DNA from: JBGSPQ01 sp041738505
GTDB lineage: Bacteria > Patescibacteriota > Gracilibacteria > UBA1369
DNA length: 11,608 nt
Assembly (NCBI GenBank): GCA_041738505.1
Contig: JBGSPQ010000015.1
Location: 1 to 11,608, forward strand
Direction: 5' to 3'
Below the pieces are notes generated by a model. That model searched no databases, was not told the origin of the DNA, and was given only the letters and a program-made list of their open reading frames with translations. This document shows, piece by piece, positions 1-6,179 of the stretch. The stretch's first letter is position 1, and every line of letters starts with the position of its first letter. Position numbers and translations under genes: made by a program.

Positions 1-53
1 GCGCCAAACAGCGTAAAAATAACAACCGGCAATATCTTAAACAAAATCCTCAT
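1..53 (-). CDS. Partial CDS, N-terminus with signal-peptide-like segment
   Basis: An ATG on the minus strand at 53-51 opens a frame that stays open to the window edge (17 full codons). The translation is MRILFKILPVVIFTLFG: two basic residues (Arg2, Lys6) and then a hydrophobic run. This is the usual shape of a Sec signal peptide or a first membrane helix, so the product is probably exported or membrane-bound. A good promoter candidate on the same strand lies just upstream (105-77), which supports this being a real gene start. It diverges from der. Nothing about its function can be said from 17 residues, and the frame could also be chance. Confidence 0.5.
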   Translation of the reverse strand, partial: MRILFKILPVVIFTLFG

Positions 54-76
54 AGTGAAATTTAAAATCAACCGCA

Positions 77-105
77 ATCATATCAAACTATTCACCTTGC
101 AACAA
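77..105 (-). promoter_or_regulatory. Sigma70-like promoter for the partial minus-strand gene
   Basis: Read on the minus strand there is a -35 box TTGTTG (105-100), a 17-base spacer and a -10 box TATGAT (82-77). The -10 box is preceded by TGA, giving an extended -10. The -10 box ends 23 bases before the ATG at 53, predicting a leader of roughly 16 nt. This is a sequence match only. Confidence 0.5.
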
Positions 106-109
106 TAAA

Positions 110-139
110 TTGTATTAATTACCGTTTCGGTAGTACTAT
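110..139 (+). promoter_or_regulatory. Sigma70-like promoter for der
   Basis: The -35 candidate is TTGTAT (110-115), followed by an 18-base spacer and a -10 box TACTAT (134-139). The -10 box ends 20 bases before the der ATG, so the leader would be only about 13 nt. It lies back-to-back with the minus-strand promoter at 77-105; the two -35 boxes are four bases apart and form a small ACAA/TTGT inverted repeat. Confidence 0.4.
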
Positions 140-159
140 AGCGTGGCTTTATTCAAAAA

Positions 160-1545
160 ATGCAGGAAAACCCTCCACAATCCGAATCAAAACTACCCGT
201 TATAGCCATCGTGGGAAGGCCCAACGTCGGTAAATCCAGCCTGTTTAACCGGCTCATAAACAAGAGATACGCCATTACATCGGACATTGCCGGCACCACC
301 CGCGACCGCATCTACTATCGCACCACTTTTGACGATTTTACGGTCGTATTGGTAGATACCGGAGGTCTTGAATACGGCAAAAAAGAGAACATAGAGGCCG
401 ATGTCCGCTCACAGGTTGAACTGGCCATGGAGGACGCCGATCTGATTTTTTTCGTTGTTGATGCTAAAGAAGGACTGACCATAGAGGATCACGAAGCGGC
501 CAACAGACTCCGCAGAACCAATAAAAAAATCGTTTTTATCGCCAATAAAATAGATACCAAGGCTTCAACCGAACAACTGATCGAACTGATGACACTTGGT
601 TTTGGCGAACCGCTTGAAATATCGGCATATCACAATATCAACGTGGGAGACGTGATTTCAACTTCCGTAGAAATTCTTACAAATCTGGGTTTCAAACCGC
701 TGTCCAAAGATAAAATCAACAATCAATCAGGGATTGTAAACATCTGCTTTCTGGGCAAACCCAATGTGGGAAAATCATCATTGGTAAACGCCATCATCGG
801 AAAACCGAAAGTGATTGTGTCGGAGATACCCGGAACCACCCGCGACGCGGTTGACACCGAAATAAACTGGAATGACACTCAATTTAACCTGATTGACACC
901 GCCGGCCTTCGCCGTCGCGGCAAGATCGAAAGGGGACTGGAAAAACTCAGCTCCTTCCGTTCCCTGGACGCCATTGAAAGATCGGATATTGTCTGCCTGA
1001 TACTGGATTACAAGGAAGGCATTCGCAAACAGGATCAGCACATTTCCTCCTACGCGCTTGATGCCGGTAAAGGAATGCTCCTGGTGGTCAATAAAATTGA
1101 CTTAATGGAAGACAGAGAAGAGGACGAAAGAAGAACTATCAATGTACTAAGAAAAAGATTTGATTTTCTGCCGTGGGCGCCGGTGATTTTTGTTTCGGCG
1201 CTTAACAGAAAAAACGTGGAAAAAGTGCTGGAGCTGGCAAAAGAAATTCACCATGAACGCACCAGGCATATTGATAAAGATGAACTGACCGAGTTTATCA
1301 AGGAAATCACCTTCAAACATCATCCTCCTTCAATGGGCAATAGACTGCCTAAATTCTATTCCATGGAACAGGATGCCATCAATCCTCCGTCCTTTGTATA
1401 TTGGGTTAACGCCCCCAACGCCATTCATTTTTCCTACAGACGCTATCTGGAAAACGAACTGCGTAAAAAATACGGCTTTACGGGAACTTCCATCAAACTC
1501 TATTTCAAGGAGAAAATCAAATCCAAGAAAAAAGGAAAACGCTAA
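160..1545 (+). CDS. der: Ribosome biogenesis GTPase Der (EngA)
   Basis: Der is an essential double-GTPase that binds the 50S subunit during late assembly. At 461 residues the protein is normal for the family. The first G domain has the P-loop GRPNVGKS (19-26), GTTRD (45-49), DTGG (66-69) and NKID (129-132). The second has GKPNVGKS (199-206), GTTRD (225-229), DTAG (246-249), NKID (311-314) and a SAL G5 motif (346-348). The C-terminal KH-like domain (about 355-450) contains the family's PPSFVYWVNAP and YRRYLENELRKKYGF segments, and the protein ends in a lysine-rich tail. The ATG at 160 places the first P-loop at the expected distance from the N-terminus. No Shine-Dalgarno is visible upstream. 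The stop overlaps the stop of the opposing nucleotidyltransferase gene by 4 bases. All nucleotide-binding motifs are intact. Confidence 0.97.
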   Translation: MQENPPQSESKLPVIAIVGRPNVGKSSLFNRLINKRYAITSDIAGTTRDRIYYRTTFDDFTVVLVDTGGLEYGKKENIEADVRSQVELAMEDADLIFFVVDAKEGLTIEDHEAANRLRRTNKKIVFIANKIDTKASTEQLIELMTLGFGEPLEISAYHNINVGDVISTSVEILTNLGFKPLSKDKINNQSGIVNICFLGKPNVGKSSLVNAIIGKPKVIVSEIPGTTRDAVDTEINWNDTQFNLIDTAGLRRRGKIERGLEKLSSFRSLDAIERSDIVCLILDYKEGIRKQDQHISSYALDAGKGMLLVVNKIDLMEDREEDERRTINVLRKRFDFLPWAPVIFVSALNRKNVEKVLELAKEIHHERTRHIDKDELTEFIKEITFKHHPPSMGNRLPKFYSMEQDAINPPSFVYWVNAPNAIHFSYRRYLENELRKKYGFTGTSIKLYFKEKIKSKKKGKR

Positions 1546-2456
1546 AATTTGCGCATCCTCTCATTAAATAATTCAGCGTACTCTTTTCTTCTGTCCAGAT
1601 TGTGAAATTTCAACATTTTTTCGTTTACGATCACACCAAAATCATCATTAATCAGATTTGTACGACCGGCCAGTCTCTTTAAATGCCACTTTTCAAATTT
1701 ATCTTCCAAATAAGCTCCTGCCCGTCCGCTTAATAAACGCTCAAAAAAATCACGAACAAATGATTTTTCATTCTTTTCTCCATCATAATCACCATCCTTT
1801 TTCAAATTCAAAAAACTCTTATTAAAACTCCGGAATTTATGTAATTCCTCATTCCCGACAACCGGTAGCAAATATCTTCCCCAGAAATGCAAATAATAAT
1901 CGTCGTCAATCGCAATATCCTCCAATGAAAAAGTTTCTCCCGCCACATAAAAACTTAAACAAAATCTTCCACTGATTTTTTTCCCGTGGCGGCGAACCCC
2001 AAGCAGATGAAACAATAAAGTTGATAAAATTCTTGCAGTAAAAATCCTCCCTTCGCCGGTGATAATAAAAAGATCAATATCGCTGTCCCTGTCCACACTG
2101 CCGAAAGATAAATTATTACATAATGCGACACCCCTCACGAAAGGTACATGCCTGAGCAGTGAAACATATTTTGCCGCTTTATCTTTGTATTGACGTTCAA
2201 AATGGACATTTCTCTCATATTTACCGACATTAGCCGATCTTCCGTGCAAATAATAATAATGGCCGTCGGTCTCAATCCCGGATTCTTTTGAAAGTAAATC
2301 CGGCAAACCGGAAATGTCAAAACCGCTATCGCTTAAATACCGCTTAAAATCATCAAAAGTCAGAGGTCTGTCAAATACATCAAAAAAAGCCGTCAGATAC
2401 CTTACAGCCTCCCGCGGCCCTGCCGGATGTTTTATAATACAACTCTTACGGTTCAT
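1542..2456 (-). CDS. Nucleotidyltransferase-fold protein with N-terminal winged-helix-like region
   Basis: This 304-residue protein has a clear minimal nucleotidyltransferase signature: FGS at 118-120 followed by DSDIDLFII (124-132), where Asp126 and Asp128 would be the metal ligands. The segment GRFCLSFYV (163-171) could supply the third strand of the fold. The N-terminal 70 residues (AVRYLTAFFDVFDRPLTFDDF) look like the helix-turn region found before this domain in related hypothetical proteins, probably a winged helix. The substrate is unknown; candidates are nucleotidyl transfer to a small molecule, RNA or protein. The reading frame is open further upstream to 2621, but that extension would run into uvrC and past the promoter. 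I therefore place the start at the ATG 2456-2454; the ATG at 2462-2460, two codons earlier, is equally possible. The stop is TAG. It converges on der and diverges from uvrC. Confidence 0.75.
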   Translation of the reverse strand: MNRKSCIIKHPAGPREAVRYLTAFFDVFDRPLTFDDFKRYLSDSGFDISGLPDLLSKESGIETDGHYYYLHGRSANVGKYERNVHFERQYKDKAAKYVSLLRHVPFVRGVALCNNLSFGSVDRDSDIDLFIITGEGRIFTARILSTLLFHLLGVRRHGKKISGRFCLSFYVAGETFSLEDIAIDDDYYLHFWGRYLLPVVGNEELHKFRSFNKSFLNLKKDGDYDGEKNEKSFVRDFFERLLSGRAGAYLEDKFEKWHLKRLAGRTNLINDDFGVIVNEKMLKFHNLDRRKEYAELFNERMRKF

Positions 2457-2461
2457 ATACA

Positions 2462-2491
2462 TTGCGGAAATCAATACAGAATGTATATGAT
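2462..2491 (+). promoter_or_regulatory. Sigma70-like promoter for uvrC
   Basis: The -35 candidate is TTGCGG (2462-2467), followed by an 18-base spacer and a -10 box TATGAT (2486-2491). The -10 box ends 23 bases before the uvrC ATG. Its last two bases overlap the -10 box of the opposing promoter, so the two probably cannot be melted by separate polymerases at the same time. Confidence 0.4.
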
Positions 2492-2518
2492 TATACCGCC
2501 AAATAGCAAACCCAATGA
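2490..2518 (-). promoter_or_regulatory. Promoter candidate for the nucleotidyltransferase gene
   Basis: On the minus strand a perfect TATAAT box occupies 2495-2490. The -35 region at 17-base spacing (TCATTG, 2518-2513) is poor. The -10 box lies 33 bases before the ATG at 2456 (27 bases before the alternative ATG at 2462). It overlaps the uvrC -10 box within an inverted repeat GTATA-tgat-TATAC (2483-2496). Confidence 0.4.
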
Positions 2519-4842
2519 CTTCCAAATCAAAAGCGAAAAATAGCGAGAATAAAAAATTCCTGGAACATATACTCAAGAACCTTCCCCCTAAACCCGGCGT
2601 ATACAGATTTAAAGATGCCAAGGATAAGGTGATTTACGTTGGTAAGGCAATCAACCTGAAAAACAGGGTATCAAGTTATTTTAAAAACGAAAAAAACGCA
2701 TCCGCGAAAACCGTCAAGCTGGTCTCCCAAATCAAAGATATTGATTACACCATCGTCGGCTCGGAACTGGAGGCCATTCTTTTGGAAACCAACATCATAA
2801 AAGAATTACAGCCGAAATATAATATTTTAATGAAAGACGACAAAAATTTTGTCTATCTTAAAATCACTATAAACGAAGATTATCCGCGGATTTTCATCAC
2901 CAGAAAGGTGGAAAAAGACAAAGCATTGTATTTCGGCCCCAAAACGGCGCGTTTTAAGCTGGAAAAAACACTAAAAATTCTTAAAAAGATTTTCCCCTAC
3001 AGACACTGCCAGTTGGACATCTTTGACAATGAAAAAACAAACGCCTCTCCTAAACAACAAATTACTCCAACTACTACCAAACGCCGCAAAGTTATCGTTA
3101 AAAAAGCTAGCATCAAGTATCCCTGCATAGACTACCATATCAAACGATGCGTCGCCCCGTGCATCGGGCTCATCTCGCCCGAAGAATACCGAAAAATTAT
3201 CAATAGAGTAATAGATTTTTTTGAAGGAAAACATGACCAAATCATCAAAAATTTAAAAGAAGACATGCAACGCGCGGCCGTGGAAAAGAAATTTGAACTG
3301 GCGGCTTCCATCAGAGACAAACTGACCGCCATAGAAGACATCATGGAAAAACAAACCATCACGGCGCCAGATCATCAGAACCTTGATGTAATAAACTACT
3401 TTTCGGCCGACGAAAGATTTTTCTTTAATCTTTTCCAAGTGCGCGGTGGCAAACTTATCAATCAGGAAAACTTTGAACTAAACGCCAAAGACCCGCTTAC
3501 ACCCGATCAAAAAGAAGTACTATCCACTTTCCTTCAACAATATTATGAAAAGACAACCGATCTTCCCGACCAAATATTAATTCCCCACGAATCCGGTCAG
3601 GATAATATCTTTGAAGCCTGGCTTTCCGGCGTCAAAGGCAAAAAAGTGCGTTTCATTGTTCCGGAAAGAGGCAGAAAAGATAAATTACTGGAACTATGCC
3701 TTAAAAACGCGGAGAACTTTGCCCGCTTAAGCGAAGTCAAATGGCAGGGACACATCAAATCAACACGTGAAAAGGCACTCAACGAATGCATGGACCTTCT
3801 CAAACTTCCCAGCCCGCCCAAACGCATGGAATGTTATGACATCTCTCACATCGGAGGAACGGAAACAGTGGCATCCATGGTTGTTTTTGAAAACGGATTT
3901 CCAAAAAAAGATGATTATCGCAAATTCAGACTTCATATAAACACTCCCGGCGCCCCAGACGATTACGCTTCAATGAAAGAAGTTCTTTCACGCAGATTCA
4001 AGCACCTAAAATCTTCAAATCAAGGGGGCACAATCAGAATCGCCAAAATATCAACCAAAGAAAAGGACTTACTTTATAAAGAACTAAACACCAAAGATGA
4101 CAACTCCACCGAAATATTAAAACTTACATCAAGTAAAAAAATTATAGGTTACATCAAAATCTTTACCGATAAAAACACCCGCCGTTTGGGAAAAATCCTA
4201 AAAAACAATGATCCCGAGATAATACATGACATAACTGCTCAACTTGCAAAACGGCTGAAAGCGAAAAAATTGTATTTCCACGTCAAAGATCAAAACATTT
4301 CCGATTACGAAGCGGCGGGATTCCAGACGGTCAAAAAAATACCCGAAACATTCCCTAAAAAAAGAGGGGAGACCATCCTGATGTTTCTTCCCTCCAAGTC
4401 TCATACCGACTCTTCCTTTAAGAAAAAACCGGATCTGATAATTGTTGATGGCGGAAAAGGCCAGCTGAATATCGCCCGCAAAGAGCTTGCTCTGCAAAGT
4501 CTGGAAATACCGTTGATTTCGATAGCCAAACAAAACGAGGAAATATTCCTGCCCGACGCAAAAACCCCCGTAATTTACCCCAAAGATCACCCTCTGCTCA
4601 ATATGATCCGGCACATCCGCGACGAATCTCACCGTTTTGCCGTCTCTTATCAACAAAACCTGAAATTAAAATCAACCAAACAATCGGAACTTGATGAAAT
4701 ATTCGGGGTGGGGGAATCGGCTAAATTAAGACTCTTAAAACATTTCGGTTCAGTTACGGCTGTCAAAAGCGCCACCCTTTACGAACTGGAACAAGTAGTG
4801 GGCAAACAAAAAGCCATAAAAATCAAAAGCGAATTAAATTAA
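2515..4842 (+). CDS. uvrC: UvrABC system protein C with inserted GNAT-like module
   Basis: UvrC makes both incisions in nucleotide excision repair after UvrB loads at the lesion. The GIY-YIG domain is intact: PGVYRFKD (27-34), IYVGKA (40-45), Arg51 and an EAILLE segment whose Glu86 is the likely metal ligand. Four cysteines of the putative Fe-S site follow (165, 204, 212, 216), the last three in a C-x7-C-x3-C arrangement. Then come the UvrB-interacting UVR region (about 243-280), the RNase H-like nuclease with ECYDISH (Asp442), VDGGKGQ (Asp645) and DESHRF (His706), and C-terminal helix-hairpin-helix motifs (724-775). At 775 residues it is about 160 longer than E. coli UvrC (610). Most of the excess lies at about 500-635, between RRFKHL and PDLIIVDGG, and looks like a GNAT fold. 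A smaller K/T-rich insertion (about 170-200) separates the first two cysteines. All catalytic residues flank the insertions in one open frame, so the gene is probably functional. There is no Shine-Dalgarno. Confidence 0.95.
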   Translation: MTSKSKAKNSENKKFLEHILKNLPPKPGVYRFKDAKDKVIYVGKAINLKNRVSSYFKNEKNASAKTVKLVSQIKDIDYTIVGSELEAILLETNIIKELQPKYNILMKDDKNFVYLKITINEDYPRIFITRKVEKDKALYFGPKTARFKLEKTLKILKKIFPYRHCQLDIFDNEKTNASPKQQITPTTTKRRKVIVKKASIKYPCIDYHIKRCVAPCIGLISPEEYRKIINRVIDFFEGKHDQIIKNLKEDMQRAAVEKKFELAASIRDKLTAIEDIMEKQTITAPDHQNLDVINYFSADERFFFNLFQVRGGKLINQENFELNAKDPLTPDQKEVLSTFLQQYYEKTTDLPDQILIPHESGQDNIFEAWLSGVKGKKVRFIVPERGRKDKLLELCLKNAENFARLSEVKWQGHIKSTREKALNECMDLLKLPSPPKRMECYDISHIGGTETVASMVVFENGFPKKDDYRKFRLHINTPGAPDDYASMKEVLSRRFKHLKSSNQGGTIRIAKISTKEKDLLYKELNTKDDNSTEILKLTSSKKIIGYIKIFTDKNTRRLGKILKNNDPEIIHDITAQLAKRLKAKKLYFHVKDQNISDYEAAGFQTVKKIPETFPKKRGETILMFLPSKSHTDSSFKKKPDLIIVDGGKGQLNIARKELALQSLEIPLISIAKQNEEIFLPDAKTPVIYPKDHPLLNMIRHIRDESHRFAVSYQQNLKLKSTKQSELDEIFGVGESAKLRLLKHFGSVTAVKSATLYELEQVVGKQKAIKIKSELN
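4033..4392 (+). other. GNAT-like domain inserted in UvrC nuclease domain
   Basis: Residues about 507-626 of UvrC read like a GNAT N-acetyltransferase: a starting strand IRIAKIS, a helix, the strand pair EILKLTSSKKIIGYIKIF, a helix HDITAQLAKRLKAKKLYFHV, and the closing pattern SDYEAAGFQTVKKIPETFP that resembles the GNAT YeklGF segment. The usual acetyl-CoA pyrophosphate loop (R/Q-x-x-G-x-G/A) is not recognisable; the equivalent stretch is LGKILKNNDPEII. Acetyl-CoA binding is therefore doubtful. The fold assignment is by eye. Confidence 0.6.
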
Positions 4843-4850
4843 GCCTCCGC

Positions 4851-5534
4851 TTATTCGGCGTCCTTTGAAAAACTCTTATACTCCTCAATCGGGGTGAGCT
4901 TGCCGTTTTTCTTGTATTGCGCGTTAAACTGATCAATTAATTTCATTGCTTCATTATTGTCTTTCGCAATGTAAATATAATCAAAATCGGAAGAACTGAT
5001 CAGGTTATCCTTCAAAGCATAGTCAATAACCCAATAAATCAACCTCTCCCACATGGTCCCCACCAAAATAATTGGTTTGTAAGCCAGTTTTTTAACCTGT
5101 ACCAACTGCCATGTATAAAAGAACTCCAGCATCGTACCCACCCCGCCGGGAGCAATGATAAAAACGTTCGAAAGCTGGGCAAAAGTCTCCAGCCTCTCTG
5201 CAAATCTCGCAAAATTGCTCTTTAATTCAACATATTCATTAACAGTCTGCTCAAAAGCCAACTCAATTCGGAGTCCGATGGATTCGGCTTTATTGGTCTT
5301 ATCTCCAAAGTTATGACCCGCATTTGCCGCTTCCATAATTCCCGGGCCTCCTCCGGTGATAATATCAAACCCCTTTTCTCCAATTCTTTTCGCCAGATCA
5401 TAAACATGCTCATACGCCTCATCCCCCTTTTTAATTCTTGCCGAGCCATAAATCGTTACCCTGAAATGATCTTTTTTCTTTAATTCATCTTCTATATTAA
5501 ATTCCTTGGCGTTATCTTTTGGGTTTTTTATCAT
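4851..5534 (-). CDS. LOG-family (TIGR00730-type) protein
   Basis: This 227-residue protein has the two hallmark motifs of the LOG / TIGR00730 family: GGGPGIMEAAN (61-71) and PGGVGTMLE (129-137). Arg114 sits where the family has the catalytic Arg of its RK motif. Characterised members are cytokinin-activating phosphoribohydrolases that cleave nucleoside 5'-monophosphates to base and ribose 5-phosphate. Many database entries wrongly call the family lysine decarboxylase. In bacteria without cytokinin biology the substrate is usually unknown, probably AMP or a modified nucleotide. A charged N-terminal extension of about 24 residues precedes the Rossmann-like core (VTIYGSAR). The stop is TAA, 8 bases from the uvrC stop on the other strand; no terminator separates the two. 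There is no Shine-Dalgarno before the ATG. Confidence 0.9.
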   Translation of the reverse strand: MIKNPKDNAKEFNIEDELKKKDHFRVTIYGSARIKKGDEAYEHVYDLAKRIGEKGFDIITGGGPGIMEAANAGHNFGDKTNKAESIGLRIELAFEQTVNEYVELKSNFARFAERLETFAQLSNVFIIAPGGVGTMLEFFYTWQLVQVKKLAYKPIILVGTMWERLIYWVIDYALKDNLISSSDFDYIYIAKDNNEAMKLIDQFNAQYKKNGKLTPIEEYKSFSKDAE

Positions 5535-5564
5535 TTTGGTGTTTTTATATAGATATTTCTAAAA

Positions 5565-5593
5565 ATTATATCATATTTTGCCCGATAAATAAA
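5565..5593 (-). promoter_or_regulatory. Extended -10 promoter for the LOG-family gene
   Basis: On the minus strand TGA directly precedes a perfect TATAAT (5570-5565), giving an extended -10. The -35 region at 17-base spacing (TTTATT, 5593-5588) is weak, as is common with extended -10 promoters. The -10 box ends 30 bases before the ATG. Confidence 0.45.
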
Positions 5594-5606
5594 CAGGTGT
5601 TATAAT
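5578..5606 (+). promoter_or_regulatory. Extended -10 promoter for the STAS gene
   Basis: The -35 box TTGCCC (5578-5583), a 17-base spacer and a perfect TATAAT (5601-5606) preceded by TGT make this the clearest promoter in the window. The -10 box ends 27 bases before the STAS ATG. Confidence 0.6.
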
Positions 5607-5633
5607 CCACTGGTATTAATAACCATATCCATT

Positions 5634-6005
5634 ATGGAAGCAGGCAAACTCATAATTGAAGATTTTGAATCACCATCCGCCGACAAAGTGGCCAAACTTG
5701 TACGTCTTGAGGGAAGCATAGACGAAAACAGTGTGGATAAATTGTCCAGAGAAATTTACGGAGCCATAAGCTCCAATCCAAAAAACCTTTATTTGCTTTT
5801 TGACCTTGAAAAAGTTGAATACCTGAACAGCAAAACCATCGGATACCTCACGGACTGGCACGAAAAAGTAATTAACGGAGGAGGAAACCTTGTTATCGCC
5901 AAAGCCGGCGAAAATATTATGGGTATTTTGGAAAGTGTAGGCATCGCCGAACTGATGCCTGTCTGTAAAGACCTGGAGGAAGCCAAAACAAAACTGTTTG
6001 AATAA
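5634..6005 (+). CDS. STAS-domain protein (anti-sigma factor antagonist-like)
   Basis: The whole 123-residue protein is one STAS domain: VRLEGSIDENSVDKL (23-37), NLYLLFDLEKVEYLNSKTIGYL (51-72) and GGNLVIAKAGENIMGILESVGI (83-104). This is the SpoIIAA/RsbV-like pattern. In those proteins a serine at the position of Ser66 (here NS, commonly DS) is phosphorylated by an anti-sigma kinase, and the unphosphorylated form sequesters that kinase. The closing region EAKTKL fits the last helix. No anti-sigma kinase, phosphatase or alternative sigma factor is next to it, so the partner is unknown. It has its own strong promoter and appears monocistronic, ending 4 bases from a head-on tRNA gene. The family call is firm; a role in partner switching is an inference. 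Confidence 0.88.
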   Translation: MEAGKLIIEDFESPSADKVAKLVRLEGSIDENSVDKLSREIYGAISSNPKNLYLLFDLEKVEYLNSKTIGYLTDWHEKVINGGGNLVIAKAGENIMGILESVGIAELMPVCKDLEEAKTKLFE

Positions 6006-6009
6006 TTCC

Positions 6010-6096
6010 TGGTGGGCAAGGAGGGACTTGAACCCTCACTCCATTGCTGGAATGCGATTTTGAGTCGCACGCGTCTGCCAGTTCCGCCACTCGCCC
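6010..6096 (-). tRNA. tRNA-Leu (anticodon CAA)
   Basis: Read on the minus strand, the 87-base gene folds into a full class II tRNA. The acceptor stem GGGCGAG pairs with CTTGCCC (one G-U pair), followed by discriminator A and an encoded CCA. The anticodon arm has stem TGCGA/TCGCA and loop CTCAAAA, giving anticodon CAA, which reads the leucine codon UUG. A long variable arm (TTCCA-GCAA-TGGAG) and a T-arm GAGGG-TTCAAGT-CCCTC complete it. The long variable arm and A73 fit leucine. The 3' end lies 4 bases from the stop codon of the STAS gene on the other strand. Confidence 0.97.
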
Positions 6097-6111
6097 AAAC
6101 CGACAAAATCA

Positions 6112-6140
6112 ATACTACGAATACCAGACAGCAAAGTCAA
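6112..6140 (-). promoter_or_regulatory. Sigma70-like promoter for tRNA-Leu
   Basis: On the minus strand TTGACT (6140-6135), a 17-base spacer and TAGTAT (6117-6112) lie 15 bases before the mature 5' end of the tRNA. The -35 box matches consensus at five of six positions. The spacing would give a short 5' leader for RNase P to remove. Confidence 0.55.
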
Positions 6141-6162
6141 TATTATAGAAGTTAAATTCTAA

Positions 6163-6168
6163 TATGCT
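6163..6168 (+). promoter_or_regulatory. Possible -10 box for obg
   Basis: TATGCT lies 11 bases before the obg ATG. No good -35 box stands at the right distance. If it is used, transcription would begin about 4-5 bases before the start codon, making a nearly leaderless mRNA. This is a weak call. Confidence 0.25.
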
Positions 6169-6179
6169 AAACTGAACAC

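Noticed and set aside
2457..2621. N-terminal extension of the nucleotidyltransferase gene up to 2621
   Set aside because: It would overlap more than 100 bases of uvrC on the opposite strand and begin upstream of its own likely promoter; the added residues show no domain.
4009..4416. Frameshift, intein or mobile insertion in uvrC
   Set aside because: The frame is continuous, there are no intein splice motifs, no direct or inverted repeats at the borders, and base composition matches the flanks; a domain insertion explains it better.
4198..4656. A 152-codon open frame antisense to uvrC
   Set aside because: It covers the uvrC insertion and catalytic DGGKG region on the other strand; composition is that of a shadow frame and no motif or promoter is seen.
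4851..5534. Lysine decarboxylase
   Set aside because: PGGxGTxxE and GGGxGxM are LOG-family motifs; the lysine decarboxylase name is a known database misannotation and no PLP-binding site is present.
5789..6112. A 107-codon minus-strand frame across the tRNA and the end of the STAS gene
   Set aside because: Its middle (GSSPSLPTRN) is the familiar false translation of a tRNA gene, and the rest is antisense to the STAS domain.
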